NCBI GenBank assembly: GCA_025529335.1
Contig: JAMYHX010000119.1
Span: forward strand, 1-64,000
DNA: 64,000 nt
Direction: 5' to 3'
Origin: Rhizopus sp. PT2906
Taxonomy: Eukaryota; Mucoromycota; Mucoromycetes; Mucorales; Rhizopodaceae
Positions 32,993-43,824 of the stretch are shown here, piece by piece (position 1 is the stretch's first letter; the number at the start of each line of letters is the position of its first letter). Both the position numbers and the translations under genes were made by a program. The notes beneath the pieces are model-generated. The model was not told where the DNA came from. It saw only the letters and a list, made by a program, of their open reading frames with translations, and did not search any database.

Positions 32993-34024
32993 ATGTCAAG
33001 AAGACAAAAGAAACAATTAGATGAACCAATTGATCAAGGAGAAGAAGAAGATGAGGATGATGAATTAATGTCTGAAGAAGAAGAATACTCTGTCAGAGGA
33101 TCGCTTGACTGTAATACGGGATCTAAAAAAAGAAGAAGGACTGTAAAGAACAATAGAGCTGAATTTGAATCAAGTAGTCATGACGATAATAAGGTACCTA
33201 TATTCATTTCAAGCTATTCTCCTGTTTACACATTTTTTAAGTCAATTCACGACAGTGATGATGAATTGACGCTTTATGATTTGAAAAAACAATTAGATAC
33301 TACATCACTTCAAATACAACACATGTCAAATGAAATGTCCGAATTAGCTAAAGAAGTCTCTAATATTAAACAATTACTAATCGACATAAAGAACACTGTA
33401 AAAAGAAGCATTCAACATAGTACATTAATCCCATCATCAACGTCATCTATTTCTACTCATGACGGTGTACAGCAACAATTACAAGAAAATGATCTACTCA
33501 TACCCGCAAAATTTGCCCCCATTCAGGGACCATTTCCAAAATACACTCAGATGGATAGAACACTACCTAGGCCCTCTGCTAAAGAAGTAGCAGAGACCTT
33601 GGGAGGAAAAGAACATAGTCTTCAGTTTACTTCAAATCTTTATGTTGATTTAATTGAAAAAGTGCTGGGTCCACAAGAAGAGAATCAACATTTAGATTAT
33701 AGAGCAATGGTCAAGGAAGCAATCATGATCACCAAGGCAGTTGTATCTCATGTAAAGGAAGCGCACCGGATTGACCCTGAGCTGAGATGGAGTTATATCG
33801 ATCCAACCGTCAAACTGGAGACTTACAAGATATTAGAAAGTGCAACTGAGCATCTACTGCCTCTCAAAGTCTGTCTCGAATATTGGGGAGCACATGTATT
33901 GATCAGTAACTTTTGGGTGAAGCGGAAAAAATACAACAAGAAACCAATGAAGGATACGCCTTCACCCACCACCAAAAAACCAGATATTTCACCTTTTAGT
34001 ATTCCATTTTTAACAAATCAATAG
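32993..34024 (+). CDS. Unknown acidic/coiled-coil nuclear-type protein
   Basis: Not recognised. The open frame gives 343 residues. Seen: an acidic N-terminus (EEEDEDDELMSEEEEY), a likely nuclear localisation signal GSKKRRRTVK (about 43-52), a coiled coil (about 95-140, LKKQLDTTSLQIQHMSNEMSEL), a linker with PIQGPFPKY, and a helical C-terminal domain of about 130 residues (LPRPSAKEVAETLGG to YWGAHVLISNFW). A 48-nt stretch at 33194-33241 (GTACCT...TTTAAG) could be an in-frame intron: it encodes the only hydrophobic peptide (VPIFISSYSPVYTFFK) in an otherwise charged region, and removal keeps the frame, giving 327 residues. Possibly a DNA-associated regulator; no family assigned. Confidence 0.7.
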   Translation: MSRRQKKQLDEPIDQGEEEDEDDELMSEEEEYSVRGSLDCNTGSKKRRRTVKNNRAEFESSSHDDNKVPIFISSYSPVYTFFKSIHDSDDELTLYDLKKQLDTTSLQIQHMSNEMSELAKEVSNIKQLLIDIKNTVKRSIQHSTLIPSSTSSISTHDGVQQQLQENDLLIPAKFAPIQGPFPKYTQMDRTLPRPSAKEVAETLGGKEHSLQFTSNLYVDLIEKVLGPQEENQHLDYRAMVKEAIMITKAVVSHVKEAHRIDPELRWSYIDPTVKLETYKILESATEHLLPLKVCLEYWGAHVLISNFWVKRKKYNKKPMKDTPSPTTKKPDISPFSIPFLTNQ

Positions 34025-34336
34025 GGAATAAACTGCAGAAAGAAGTATATATTTTTTGTAATGACAATTTTTTTTGTGAGCCGCGGCAGCTTGTGTTAAC
34101 CCAAATGCATGAACGGCAATTCTTTGTATTAAATGTTTGTGTTTATATGACGCTACATAGACCGGTTCTCTGCAGTATTTACCAAATAATGATTGTCAAA
34201 ACAAAGAAAGGAAAAGTGAGAGAGAGAGAGAGAGAAAGGAGGAAGAGGAGTAAGGGCAGTGCGTTTGTGCAACAAGACAAGACTTTTTGTTATCTCTTGA
34301 TATTTTATTTATTTCTTCTTTCTTTTTCATAGACGC
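34025..34336. other. Intergenic region with AG microsatellite
   Basis: 312 bp between two plus-strand genes. It has an (AG)n run at about 34219-34236 and a T-rich leader just before the next ATG. No gene seen. Confidence 0.5.
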
Positions 34337-35284
34337 ATGTTTGAATTACGGTCCATTAAATTTGCATTTGGCCTTGCTGTGCTTTTTATCTGCCTCTTTT
34401 CATTATACACGCTTCAACAGCGTACGATGACAACACCGGACACAGCCAACACGAAATGGAAACTAAAAAACTACGCTCAACCACCACCAGATGTATTGGC
34501 AGCTATAGACAGAAATACGATTACCGAAAGAATGCAAGGTCAGAAGAAACCGTTAAACATTTTGCTGATAGCCGTCGTCAACACGGGTATGATGAATTAC
34601 ACACTCAACTGGATAGAATCCTTGAAACGCACGGGACAAGACGACAAGTACTTGGTATTTGCCATTGATCAAGGCGTGGTTGATATCATGACCGAAAGGG
34701 GATACGAACAACACGTCACTTTGATTCCGGCCGATTGGTTCCATCGTCCGCTCGATTCCGGGTTTGCTCGTTGGAAATCCAATAGTTATCTCCCGATTAC
34801 CCACGCGAAGACACTCGTGGTCGAGCGACTGCTTTATTTTGACATGACCGTTTGGTTTACCGATGTTGACATTGTATTTCTAAGCCCACACATTCGTGCG
34901 ACCATGCTTGCACAGATGGGCGGCCGAGACATGGTCTTTAGTCAAGAGATTGATCAACGAGTGATCAATTCAGGATTCTACATGATGCGGCCCACACCTG
35001 CTTCCAAACGGCTCATGGGCCTTGTCGTCCAAGGTCAGGACGATACGCAGGTGCTGACACAGCAAAAGGTCATGAACCGAGTCCTTCGATCGGCTTTTAC
35101 CAGAGACTTTATGAAATGTCCTTACCGCTTCCTCGACATGCTCCTGTTTCCTAATGGATGCGATTACTTTAGAAAGAACCTTCCAAACAAGCTTGGCATA
35201 CAACCTCTCATGCTTCACGCCAATTGTCTCATTGGCGACAAGAAAAAGGACGCACTGGCCAAAGAAGGCATGTGGTATCTATAG
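34337..35284 (+). CDS. Type II membrane nucleotide-sugar glycosyltransferase (PF03407-like)
   Basis: Single exon, 315 residues. A short cytosolic tail and one membrane anchor (about 8-26, FAFGLAVLFICLFSLYTL) fit a Golgi enzyme. The luminal part has KPLNILLIAVVNTGMMNYTLNWIESL, then VVERLLYFDMTVWFTDVDIVFLSP, where D-V-D is the DxD metal/nucleotide-sugar motif, followed by INSGFYMMRPT, typical of the nucleotide-diphospho-sugar transferase family (GT77 relatives). Donor and acceptor sugars cannot be told from sequence. Two conserved-looking Cys (about 265 and 277) may pair. Confidence 0.85.
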   Translation: MFELRSIKFAFGLAVLFICLFSLYTLQQRTMTTPDTANTKWKLKNYAQPPPDVLAAIDRNTITERMQGQKKPLNILLIAVVNTGMMNYTLNWIESLKRTGQDDKYLVFAIDQGVVDIMTERGYEQHVTLIPADWFHRPLDSGFARWKSNSYLPITHAKTLVVERLLYFDMTVWFTDVDIVFLSPHIRATMLAQMGGRDMVFSQEIDQRVINSGFYMMRPTPASKRLMGLVVQGQDDTQVLTQQKVMNRVLRSAFTRDFMKCPYRFLDMLLFPNGCDYFRKNLPNKLGIQPLMLHANCLIGDKKKDALAKEGMWYL

Positions 35285-35443
35285 TTTTCTATTTTTGGCG
35301 CACTGATGTTATTGTTACACAGGCCTGATGTGCCTAAATCAGGAAGATGGTATTGTAAACAATAGAAGGAGTTTCTTTAAAGTCAATTGAAGCTGTATTT
35401 TTTATATAAATATTTTTTTTTAAAATAAACCATATATTATTGA

Positions 35444-38400
35444 ATGTATAAAGCTCCAAGTAAAGAAAGAAACTTGGGTATAAGAACCAATAGTGACTGG
35501 CGACATCGTCCGATATCTCCATCCAACAGCACGTCCACACCGGTACGCTCAGCAAGTCCCAACATACCAAGTCCTTTACCTCGCCCAGGCCGACAAAATA
35601 CAACATCCAAATCAGTAGCAGCTCTTCAGCAACAATGGCAACAACAACAACAGCAAGAGCCTCCGTTGAAACCACCAAGGTATCCTTTGACAAGACGAGT
35701 ATCGAGCGAAATAAAGTATACACCCGAAAGCACCAACGATGTGGAAGTGATTTACGATGATGATGAGGGTGATGACGTCGAAGAGGAACGTATGGTTGTC
35801 ATTCAGGATGTGAGGTCAAGGTCACCAAGTATCCATCGAGGCTCGACAGGATCTGTTCAGTCCTATTTTGGTCAAGAATTTCGAGTCGTTAAGGAAGGTT
35901 GGATGTACCGTAAGAATGGGCTAATGGTAAATATAATGAAAATTATAACAAAGAAAAAAACATTAAGTATGTATTGCAGCAGTGGAAACCTGTTTACGCA
36001 GTTGCTAAACATGGGAATTCTGTTAAGCCTGGTGGACTCTATCTCTACAAGGACTCAAAGGTAAAGAAAAGCAACGTTTAGGATGCTATGTGACTTATTC
36101 TTGAAAACCAGTGTACACATCATATCCAAACGTATGATATGAGCGAAGTACTTGAAGTATCACCTCGTGCACAGGAATATAAGCCAGGCATCAAATGGGA
36201 GATTCGAATGCTGGTGAAGCGAGATGATGTCATTCTAGCGACTGACGATATGACTTCAAGAAAAGATTGGATTGACTCACTTACGTCTATCATGGGCAAG
36301 GTCTCTCTGGCAACGCAAAACGAGCTCACGTCGCGTATACAGACGTCCGAACAAATGAACCGCGACTTGCAGCAGGTTGCAGAAGAACTAGACACAGAGA
36401 ACCATCAGCTGAGAGCCCAGATTGAGAGTCTGAAGGAGGCTGCGGTCAAGAAGGAGCACCAGTTTCAGCAAGAGATTGAGCTACGAGAGGCTGAACTCAA
36501 GGAGGCTCTAGAGAAACAAGAGAGGCTATTTAAGAAGGACTATCAGGCAAGAGAACAGGAACTAGCAGCAGAGCTCGATCGAACACGACAGGCTCTAGAA
36601 ACCAAGTGCGAGATTTATGAAAGAGAAGCAAAGCAGTGGCGAGCCAAGTATGTTGAACTCGAGACAAGACAAGGTCGTAACCTGGATACAGATGAAAAGA
36701 AGGTAGAAATGCTCGAGATGGAGGTGCGCAAGTGGCGTCATCGTGTGAGTGAGCTAGAGGAAAAGCAAGAGCAAAGAAAGACATCTGAAAAGCCAACCGA
36801 GACAAATGTGGCTGAAACGCTGTCTGATGTCAAGTTCAACCTGCAGCTGCTTCGTGACCATCTCAGTCATTCTTCAAATGAGTCCACGCCTGCCTTGGAT
36901 GAAATCAAGACGAGTATTCACAAGTTATCTGAAAATTTGGAAGAGGCCAAGTCCAACTGGAAGCAGCTCGAGGGTGATATCGTCAAATTGTTGGAAGCTG
37001 AAAAGCAGGATGCAGAAGGAAAAGAAGCTAGCCAGAAGCACAGTCTGTCGTTGCTTGCTGATGATATTAACCATCTACGTGAAGAGTTGGTGGGTATCAC
37101 TCTCAATTCAGACGAAGAAAACGACAACAAGAAGACGCCTTCCCTGACAGAAAAGTTTGATATCCTAATCGATATGGTCGAAAATCTTCAGATTGGCCAA
37201 TCTCGCCTTTCATCAACTTTATATGAAAAGCCAAACACAGAGAAAAAACCTACAGAAGGCTATCAAGAAAAATTGGATGCTTGGATGCAGGAGACACGCA
37301 ACATGATCGAGTCACACCGTGCGCCTGGTTCAGACGTACAGTCTCTCTATGACAAGCTATCAACAAAAATAGAAAGTGTTCTTATGGAACTGATCAAGTC
37401 TCAAGAACAGAACCAAGAGGAACAAACGAAACATATCAAAACCATAGGCAATTATCTACAGTTGATGACAAATGATATTCAAAATAGTGCCATACCTGAT
37501 CTACCTGCTCTCTCACAGCAACTCGAAGATGTCGTCGAGAGACTAGCAGTAACAGAATCCCGTCTTTCTCAAGTCAACCCAGGCACACCCATGGCACCAT
37601 CCAACTGGACATCTTCACCACCTGCAGAAGAACTCAAGAATATGAGTGATGATGATAGGTTAACCCAACTCCACAATTTTGTCAAGAACACAGAACGTTT
37701 CATGGAACGCGCCTTGCTCGCGCTAAGTCGATATGAGGGTGGTAACTCCAACAGCATCGAAGAGATCATTCGTCGTGCTGTCAAGGGTGCAAGCAAACTT
37801 CAGATAGAACAGGTCATGGCCCTTCAAGACCAGAATGTAGAAGAACGAAAAGAGATTGACAAAAAGATGCAGCGCTATGAAGAGAATGCTCGTGTCTATT
37901 TTGACAAGTCGATGGAGAAGATGCATTCTGATCTTCATGAGTTTACTGGTGTTATGTATGAGATGCTCGAACGACTCGTCTTGCAAGCATTGGAGCACGA
38001 TCCTAGTTTGACAAATAATGCAAGTCCTGATGGACAACAACAACAACAACAACAACAAAGATCGGTTCAAAATGTGATTGAAATTCATGCTAAACTATCA
38101 GGTCTTAATCAAGCGTTGAAGGCAGAAATTGAAAGGCTCGAAATAGAAAAACAGGGACTAGAGACAAATGTTAGAAAGATGAGGCAAGATAGTAGAGAGC
38201 TTGAAAGAGAACTTGACAAGAAACAAGCTGAGCTAAAGTTCATAAAGTCTGAATATGATCGTATGAACCAGGATATACAACGATCAAGGCATGACGCAGC
38301 AAATCAATTGGCAAGAGAATTAGAACCTTTGATGCATCAAATAGCAAAACTAAAGAGAGCAGTTGGTGATAATACTATGACACCAGAGAGTGGCGATAAT

Positions 38401-38724
38401 GGATATACACATATGGCAGATGAAAGTGTAGGTTGATAGTTCTTATACCTTGATTTATACTCATTATATTTTATAATTCAGTCTTCTCTTTCAAGGCATC
38501 CTTTGCCAGTAACACCAAATAGACTCTCACGCTATGAAGATGAAGGAACAGAACGAAGGCTAAGGTTTCCTAATCACCGAAGGAGTTCGTTTTCCTCACA
38601 GTCTTCAGAGAATACCGAAAACAAACAATGCTATGAGCAGCAATCCATAAAGTCACCTTTAATTGGAGCAAGGGATAGACCAAGAGGCAAGAGTCCTTTG
38701 GCAGGTTTCTTGGGACGTAAATAG
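35444..38724 (+). CDS. Large PH-domain and coiled-coil protein (1040 aa)
   Basis: Exons 35444..35926, 35980..36060, 36112..38427, 38482..38724, all phase 0, give 1040 residues. Order: a disordered basic/Ser/Pro N-terminus with a Gln run and a PPLKPPRYP proline motif that could bind SH3 domains; a PH domain at about 150-251 (KEGWMYRKNGLM...GGLYLYKD...RKDWIDSLTSIMG, with the conserved Trp near the end), built across both small introns; long coiled coils (about 260-420 and 850-950); a second Gln run in the last third; and a Ser/Arg-rich C-terminus ending PLAGFLGRK. Probably a cortical scaffold recruited by phosphoinositides, perhaps in polarity or septation; the exact orthologue is not recognised. 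Confidence 0.85.
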
Positions 38725-38975
38725 TTCTTGTAACATGTTTATATACCAATAAATAGTTCACATATGTGCATACACTTTATTCATAAATTATTCGCACAAT
38801 AAAAAATAATAAAAGATACAACAAATAATAAAAAAGAGAGCCCATCAGAAGCAAAAGAATAAATAAAGAAATGATTAGTAAATCAGTTATTTACATTGAT
38901 ATTAAATACTTACATTAAGAGAGAGTTTATAAGAGAAAAAAAGAGACAAGAAAAGTGAAAGAGATTATTAATATC

Positions 38976-39336
38976 TTACCCGAAGTGTACCATGGATGGG
39001 CCAGCGATAACCAGCCCGGAGAAAGAAAGGAAAAGAGAAGAGCAAGAGATAAGAGAGGAGAGCAAGAAAGAGAGCGGATGGGACCAAGGTTTGGTAAGAA
39101 CCAAACTACCCCCAGCTAGCACCGGTACTGGTTCGTTTATGCTCTGTAATACTACATATTAGCTTCTTACAAGAGTAAAGAATATAACATACCTTAGGGC
39201 TAGCTGGGGAATAGCTGATCTTACTTTTTGGACCAAAGAAGTCAAGATCAGACTATTTAAACAAATCCTCTAACAACTTTTCATTCTGTATAAAGTCTTG
39301 ACCACATTTATCTTTTCTCAAAAGTATCAAGCTCAT
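38976..39336 (-). pseudogene. Candidate small gene broken by one in-frame TAG
   Basis: Not recognised. On the minus strand an ATG at 39336 opens 27 codons (MSLILLRKDKCGQ..., ending LLEDLFK), then TAG (39255-39253), then the same frame continues 20 codons (SDLDFFGPKSK..) to AAG followed by GTATGT (39192). A CAG acceptor at 39146-39144 leads in phase 0 into SINEPVPVLAGGSLVLTKPW and a Leu/Ser-rich stretch to TAA at 38976. The frame, splice sites and peptide character suggest one protein of about 103 residues interrupted by a stop (a single C-to-T change would explain it). Alternatives: translation starts after the stop, readthrough, or no gene. The pyrimidine-rich second exon weakens the case. 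Confidence 0.35.
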
Positions 39337-39521
39337 TTTATGTATTAAATGTTATCTTTTTAAATAATAAAAGACATAAAGTGTTTAATTGTTATTGATC
39401 TTGTAATGTGTGCGAATAATTTCTTAAAATTGTGCATATCTTATTATAAAAAGCAAGTGTGTTTACCATTGAATGTGATAATATTATGCTTTATTTACAG
39501 TAAAATAAAAAGTGTTATTAA

Positions 39522-40374
39522 TTACATGACTTTTCTTCTCTTGAAGCCAAGCATCATCTTTGATCCACTGGATGATGTCAAAGGAGACGCAGCAGGAGCA
39601 GCAGGCTTCATAAATAAATTCAGCTTTATTGGCTGCTCGCCTTCTCTTTTCAGTTCTGTTGGTTTCGGTTCACGGTCTAAACCTTTTTCTTCTGCAAGCT
39701 TTGATGCCTTTTCAACCTGCTCCTTTAGTAATTCTTTTTCTCTTTCTTCATCATCTTTAGCAGCTCTTTCCATCTTTTGAATAGCAGCCTACGGAACAAA
39801 AAGTAATCAGCGACATCCCTCTCTCTCTTTTGTATTTTGTTGTTTTTACCTGTTTGGCAAGTGTCTTTGGACTGTTATCAACCCAAGCAATATGTACACC
39901 TCGTTCTGTTTCGTCTACTCTAAAAATACCAGCTCTTCCCATTTCTTTACAGAATTCGGTAAGTGTGTTCCATTTAGTTGCGTTCATGTGAATGTGATCT
40001 CTCTGTGCAATATAATCCATATAAACTCTGTTTGCAAGGACTCTCTTCGTACCGTGCGACCGAGAGAGTAGACGGATAAAGTTTTGTTTGAATTCTTCAG
40101 AATAGTTGCTAATGAATTTGCCAGGGTTTTGAGCTACAACTAACATTTGTCGTTGATGTGATTCAGACATCATGTGACACTTGAAACCATTCTCATCTCG
40201 ACACTGCTTTTCACATGCTTGACAATAGAATTTCAATTTTTGCAATCCCTTAGACTATATATATATATATATATATTATAGTGAGTTAGTCTTATATTTA
40301 CATTATTGTATTATTAATATTACCTTCATCTTGTTGCTAAGGTACTTTGGGGTACCAAACTCTGCTTTAGGCAT
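39522..40374 (-). CDS. KIN17: KIN17-family DNA/RNA-binding zinc-finger protein
   Basis: Nuclear protein linked to DNA replication/repair and to the spliceosome. Exons 40374..40324, 40254..39850, 39788..39522 give 240 residues, like yeast Rts2 (232). Seen: MPKAEFGTPKYLSNKMK, a C2H2-type finger (Cys28, Cys31, His44, His50 in YCQACEKQC...HMMSESH), the winged-helix domain with SEEFKQNFIRLLSRSHGTKRV and HMNATKWNTLTEF, then a charged helix and RRKVM end. The KOW/SH3-like C-terminal half of animal KIN17 is absent, as in other fungi. A TA microsatellite sits in intron 1. Confidence 0.95.
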
Positions 40375-40827
40375 ATCGAGCTAGTTTATTTTGTTATTAC
40401 AGAAAATGAAAAGAAAATAAAGGAATACTCCCAATTTATTATTAACCAATGTCTTTTGTGACTTTTTATTTCAGAACTTTCTATTGGTGAAACTACATTC
40501 GAAATTCTATACTACAAGATTTGATCCAAAAAAAAGCTTTGATTTTTACTAAACTTTTGCATAGTACGAACACTAGTTCGTTCTGACTGTAGAAGAGCAC
40601 GTAGCCATAACAACAAAGGAGAAATATAAATATATACAGACGAACCTCTTTTAACAAACATACATCATTTTATACACAGACAGAATTATCTATGATCAAT
40701 AAGACTAAACATGATACGCTGTATGATAATAAAGTGTATTGTACAAAGAACCATTCTTTTTATTTCTTTATTTATTTGCAAAGGATTAAAGGAATACTCA
40801 TCATAGTGATGATTAGCATGACTAGCA
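40375..40827. other. KIN17 promoter and start of duplicated block
   Basis: Upstream region of KIN17, then, from 40620, the first copy of the 879-bp repeat. A short palindrome CGAAC-ACTA-GTTCG at 40567-40580 lies about 40 bp outside the repeat edge. No further gene seen. Confidence 0.5.
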
Positions 40828-41498
40828 TCACTGGACTCCAAAATTTTCAGGATTATTACTACAAACAATAATCAGAGCTTTAAGGTGTCTGATTTCAGAA
40901 TGATCCATAGATAAAAGTGGTTCATCTGATCTTTTTCCATAAGTCATGTCTATGACCTTGCCTATGCAACCAGCTTCGATTTGAGTTAGGCTTTGAACGT
41001 CGAACACTGCGGCGATTTCTCTAATAGCGTCACTCTCTGCTTCTGTGACCATCAAAGGTAGGCAAAGTAAGACCAGTAGCAAAGAAGCCAGCAAAGAGAG
41101 CGAGGGTCAAGAGCTTGAATTGCATTCTTCTGTGTGTTCTTTTTGGATGAATGCAAAATGGACTAAAGCCTCTTTTTATAGTGAATTCTGTCAGCATTGG
41201 TAAATGTTTAGGGTTGCAGGAAAGCAAATCCAAAAAAAAGGAGTAAAATGCATACGATTGATCTTGATGCAATGTTAAACGGAGGGCATCAGTGTTGATA
41301 TTGAAGTATGTAAAAAAGGAGGACCTTCTCGTTTTTTTGTAGTCTATTGGGCATTTCATAGCAAGACTTTAAGATTATTATTTGTATTTAAACAAATCTT
41401 TAAGATATCTAATAGAAATACTCATTTCGAGTAAGCATTGATGATACTCTCAGTTGTCTATTCACGTAACAAGTTTAGGGGTGCTTTGTTTTCTGTTT
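40620..41498. repeat. 879-bp direct repeat, copy A
   Basis: Read base by base against 57767-58645 I found no difference over 879 bp; the sequences part immediately outside both edges. The two copies have the same orientation, 17,147 bp apart. The block holds one complete gene (40828-41125), about 373 bp upstream of its ATG including a TATA box (41180-41172, minus strand), and about 208 bp downstream. The stretch 41126-41498 is therefore promoter; 41499-41659 is unique 3' flank of the next gene. Confidence 0.95.
40828..41125 (-). CDS. Small secreted protein, copy A, with a 31-nt intron
   Basis: Not recognised. The ATG at 41125 lies 47-55 nt below a TATAAAAAG box and opens a signal peptide (MQFKLLTLALFAGFFAT). 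That frame stops after 31 codons, but the adjacent frame continues EAESDAIREIAAVFDVQ... to TGA at 40828. Removing 41073..41043 (31 nt, GTCTTA...CACAG, length 1 mod 3) joins them exactly: exons 41125..41074 and 41042..40828, 88 residues. The mature part of about 70 residues is acidic/mixed with two Cys (AGCIGK and IIVCSNN) that may pair. Alternatives to splicing: a +1 frameshift or a one-base genome error, but the identical second copy argues against a random error. Possibly an effector-like or wall protein; unknown. Confidence 0.65.
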
Positions 41499-41659
41499 AA
41501 ATGGTCATTTCATCGCTTTCGAGGTCAACTTCTTTTCAAATACATGCCATGCTTTCCCAGAAAGGATCGTCTTTATAAATGCAAACAAAAAGGCATAATA
41601 TATATGCGTGTGTACATTGTTTTTATTATTCTTTATGTAAAACTAAAGGAAAGGCTTGT

Positions 41660-43824
41660 TCAATGCCTTGTTCTTTTTCTATTATCTTCAAACTGATTGT
41701 TATATCTCTTGACACCACGTTCATCATCTTTCCATTCTGGTTTATACTCTGCCTCTGGTTCCTCAATCACCATGCGATCACGTACTGGTTGTCCTTGGAA
41801 ACCACCTACTCTGGCTATCACCAAATTATCTTTCTCTTCTGCACTTAGTTCAGCCAAAGGTATAATCGAATCACCGCGATCGTAGTTGAAATGTTTCTTG
41901 GGTCCAAACCCAAATCCCCAATTGACCTTCACAGGCATGCCTTCGACCATGAGCCCTGCTCCATCGTATTTGGCTGCTTCTGTAGCTGCTCGAGTAGTAA
42001 ATTTGAGAAATGCATTGTGTCTACCCTTTAATTTTTTTGATACCTAACAGAAATTATAGTGAGTATATTGTATATGATACAGGTATATGTATACTCACAA
42101 TCACACTAGCTATTTCTCCATATTTGGCAAATAAGCGTGCCACATCTTCTCTTTCATAGTGATCAGGAATAGGACCAACAAATAATGTACGTGTAAGGAC
42201 TATATAAAAAGGGAGTCATAAGAAAGTGTTTTATCTTTTTGTTTCTTTGTGTACCTCGAATACAACCAGGTGGCAAACTGGTATCACTCATTGGCTGTGC
42301 TCCTTTATATTGTATCTGCTGTAGTGGCTGCTGTTGCTGTTGCTGTTGTTGTTGATAATACTGATACTGCTGTTGGTAGTATTGCTGATATTGTTGTTGA
42401 TATAACTGCTGGTTCATTTGTTGATATACAGGAGCGTTATTAATATTATTATTACTGTTGTTGTTGGCTGTCTGAGTCATTTGGCGATGGAGCCAAGGTT
42501 CTTGAGCAGATGAATTAGCAGTAATGGTAGATGTAGTATGTGTAGTATGAGGAGTAACAGTAACAGGAGACGTAGTAGTAGTAGTAGTAGTAGTTTTATT
42601 AGCGATATTATCTGTGTCATTACCCCATCTTGACTTTTTTTCTGTTCTTCCAACATTCGCAAGGGGCACAGAGGGTCCTTGGGGTGGTGGCCAAATACTT
42701 GGTTTTGTTTTAGACTCACTAGCAGCTAGTCGAGGGTCAAGGCGAACTTGGGCTGGTGTGTTGGTGACTGGTGCTTGTACTTGGGCTGAAGTTGAAGCTG
42801 GTGTTGGTGTAGTAACCAGACTGCCCAAAAGTTTAGCCAAAGCAGGAGGAAGTGATAGATCCTTGTTTACTTGTTGTGTGACAGATGCAGCAGTTGTTGT
42901 CGCATTAGTAGTAGTGGTAGTAGTACTAGTGTTGGTGATAGGTGTAGTATAGCTACCATTGCTGCTATTACTGCTAGTACTACTGTTGCTAATACTGCTA
43001 CTATTGTTATTATTACTTGTTAAACCGGGAATATTCAAGTTGCCAATGTTACTAAGTGTTGCCAATAGAGCAGCTGTATCAACAGGTGGAGACACTATTA
43101 TTATCAAGAATGATAATTTATAATAAAAAAAGTGTGTTTTAATACCAATCCAAACGATATAAACTCTTAAGAAAATTCAAAAAGTGGGTATTTTTAAAGC
43201 TTCTTTTTATATAAAATTGTGTTTGATAATAACCTTTGTCCTGCTTACTTTGTTTTAAAAATGAATCCTTTACATACTGAACTACTTCCTTTGGATAAAT
43301 GCTTCCTTGTTCCCAAAAATCCAATGTCTTTTTCACCTTGTCCTATTGACATATATAAGCAAAAAAAAAAAAAAAAGAAGAAAAAAGAAAAACATGATCT
43401 TACCTTATCTTTGGTTGAACATGACTCAAAGCATCCGATAAGCGAGTCATCCTTCAAGACGATAGCAAACCGTTTAAGGTATCCTTCTGCTTCAAAGCTT
43501 CCTTTTTCATTATTTTCTTCTCTTCTCCTCAGCTGTTTATGGACTGCACGCGAAATGGCGTCGATTACATACAAACCTGCCAAGCGATAATCAGGTGGAG
43601 CACTTTCAATAAATTTCGTAATGCATTGTATAATGTAGTTATGATGCTAAACTACATGTGTGGGCCAAATCATGTATAATGTGTGTAACTAGTTCACTTA
43701 CCTTTGGGTGAGAAGTTGCCAATTGTTGAAGTGAAGTAATTTTAGATGCTGATACTGGTAATTTGCTATCTAAAATTGACTTGAGTTCCTTGTCAAAGAA
43801 GGTTCGATCCCAATTATCTGTCAT
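41660..43824 (-). CDS. Nrd1/Seb1-type CTD-interacting RNA-binding protein
   Basis: Transcription termination/3'-end factor that binds the Pol II CTD and nascent RNA. Exons 43824..43702, 43646..43404, 43342..43249, 43094..42255, 42199..42099, 42043..41660 give 594 residues. Order: CTD-interacting domain (about 1-145: DKELKSILDSK, IIQCITKFIESAPPDYRLAGLYVIDAI); a low-complexity Ser/Thr/Asn linker and a Gln/Tyr-rich tract (about 155-430); an RRM (about 434-505, RTLFVGPIPDHYEREDVARLF, NAFLKFTTRAATEAA); and the Nrd1 hallmark VNWGFGFGPKKHFNYDRGDSIIP. Intron 3 is long (154 nt); I chose donor GTAAGC at 43248, but GTTATT 16 nt further in also keeps the frame. Prion-like linkers of this kind are common in the family. 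Confidence 0.92.

Noticed and set aside
41126..41359. N-terminal extension of the small secreted protein by 78 codons
   Set aside because: The extension crosses the TATA box; the internal ATG starts a proper signal peptide just downstream of it.
42163..43107. Reading the Thr/Asn/Gln-rich 314-codon frame as a separate gene
   Set aside because: It is the fourth exon (linker region) of the Nrd1/Seb1-type gene; the CID exons upstream and RRM exons downstream join in phase.
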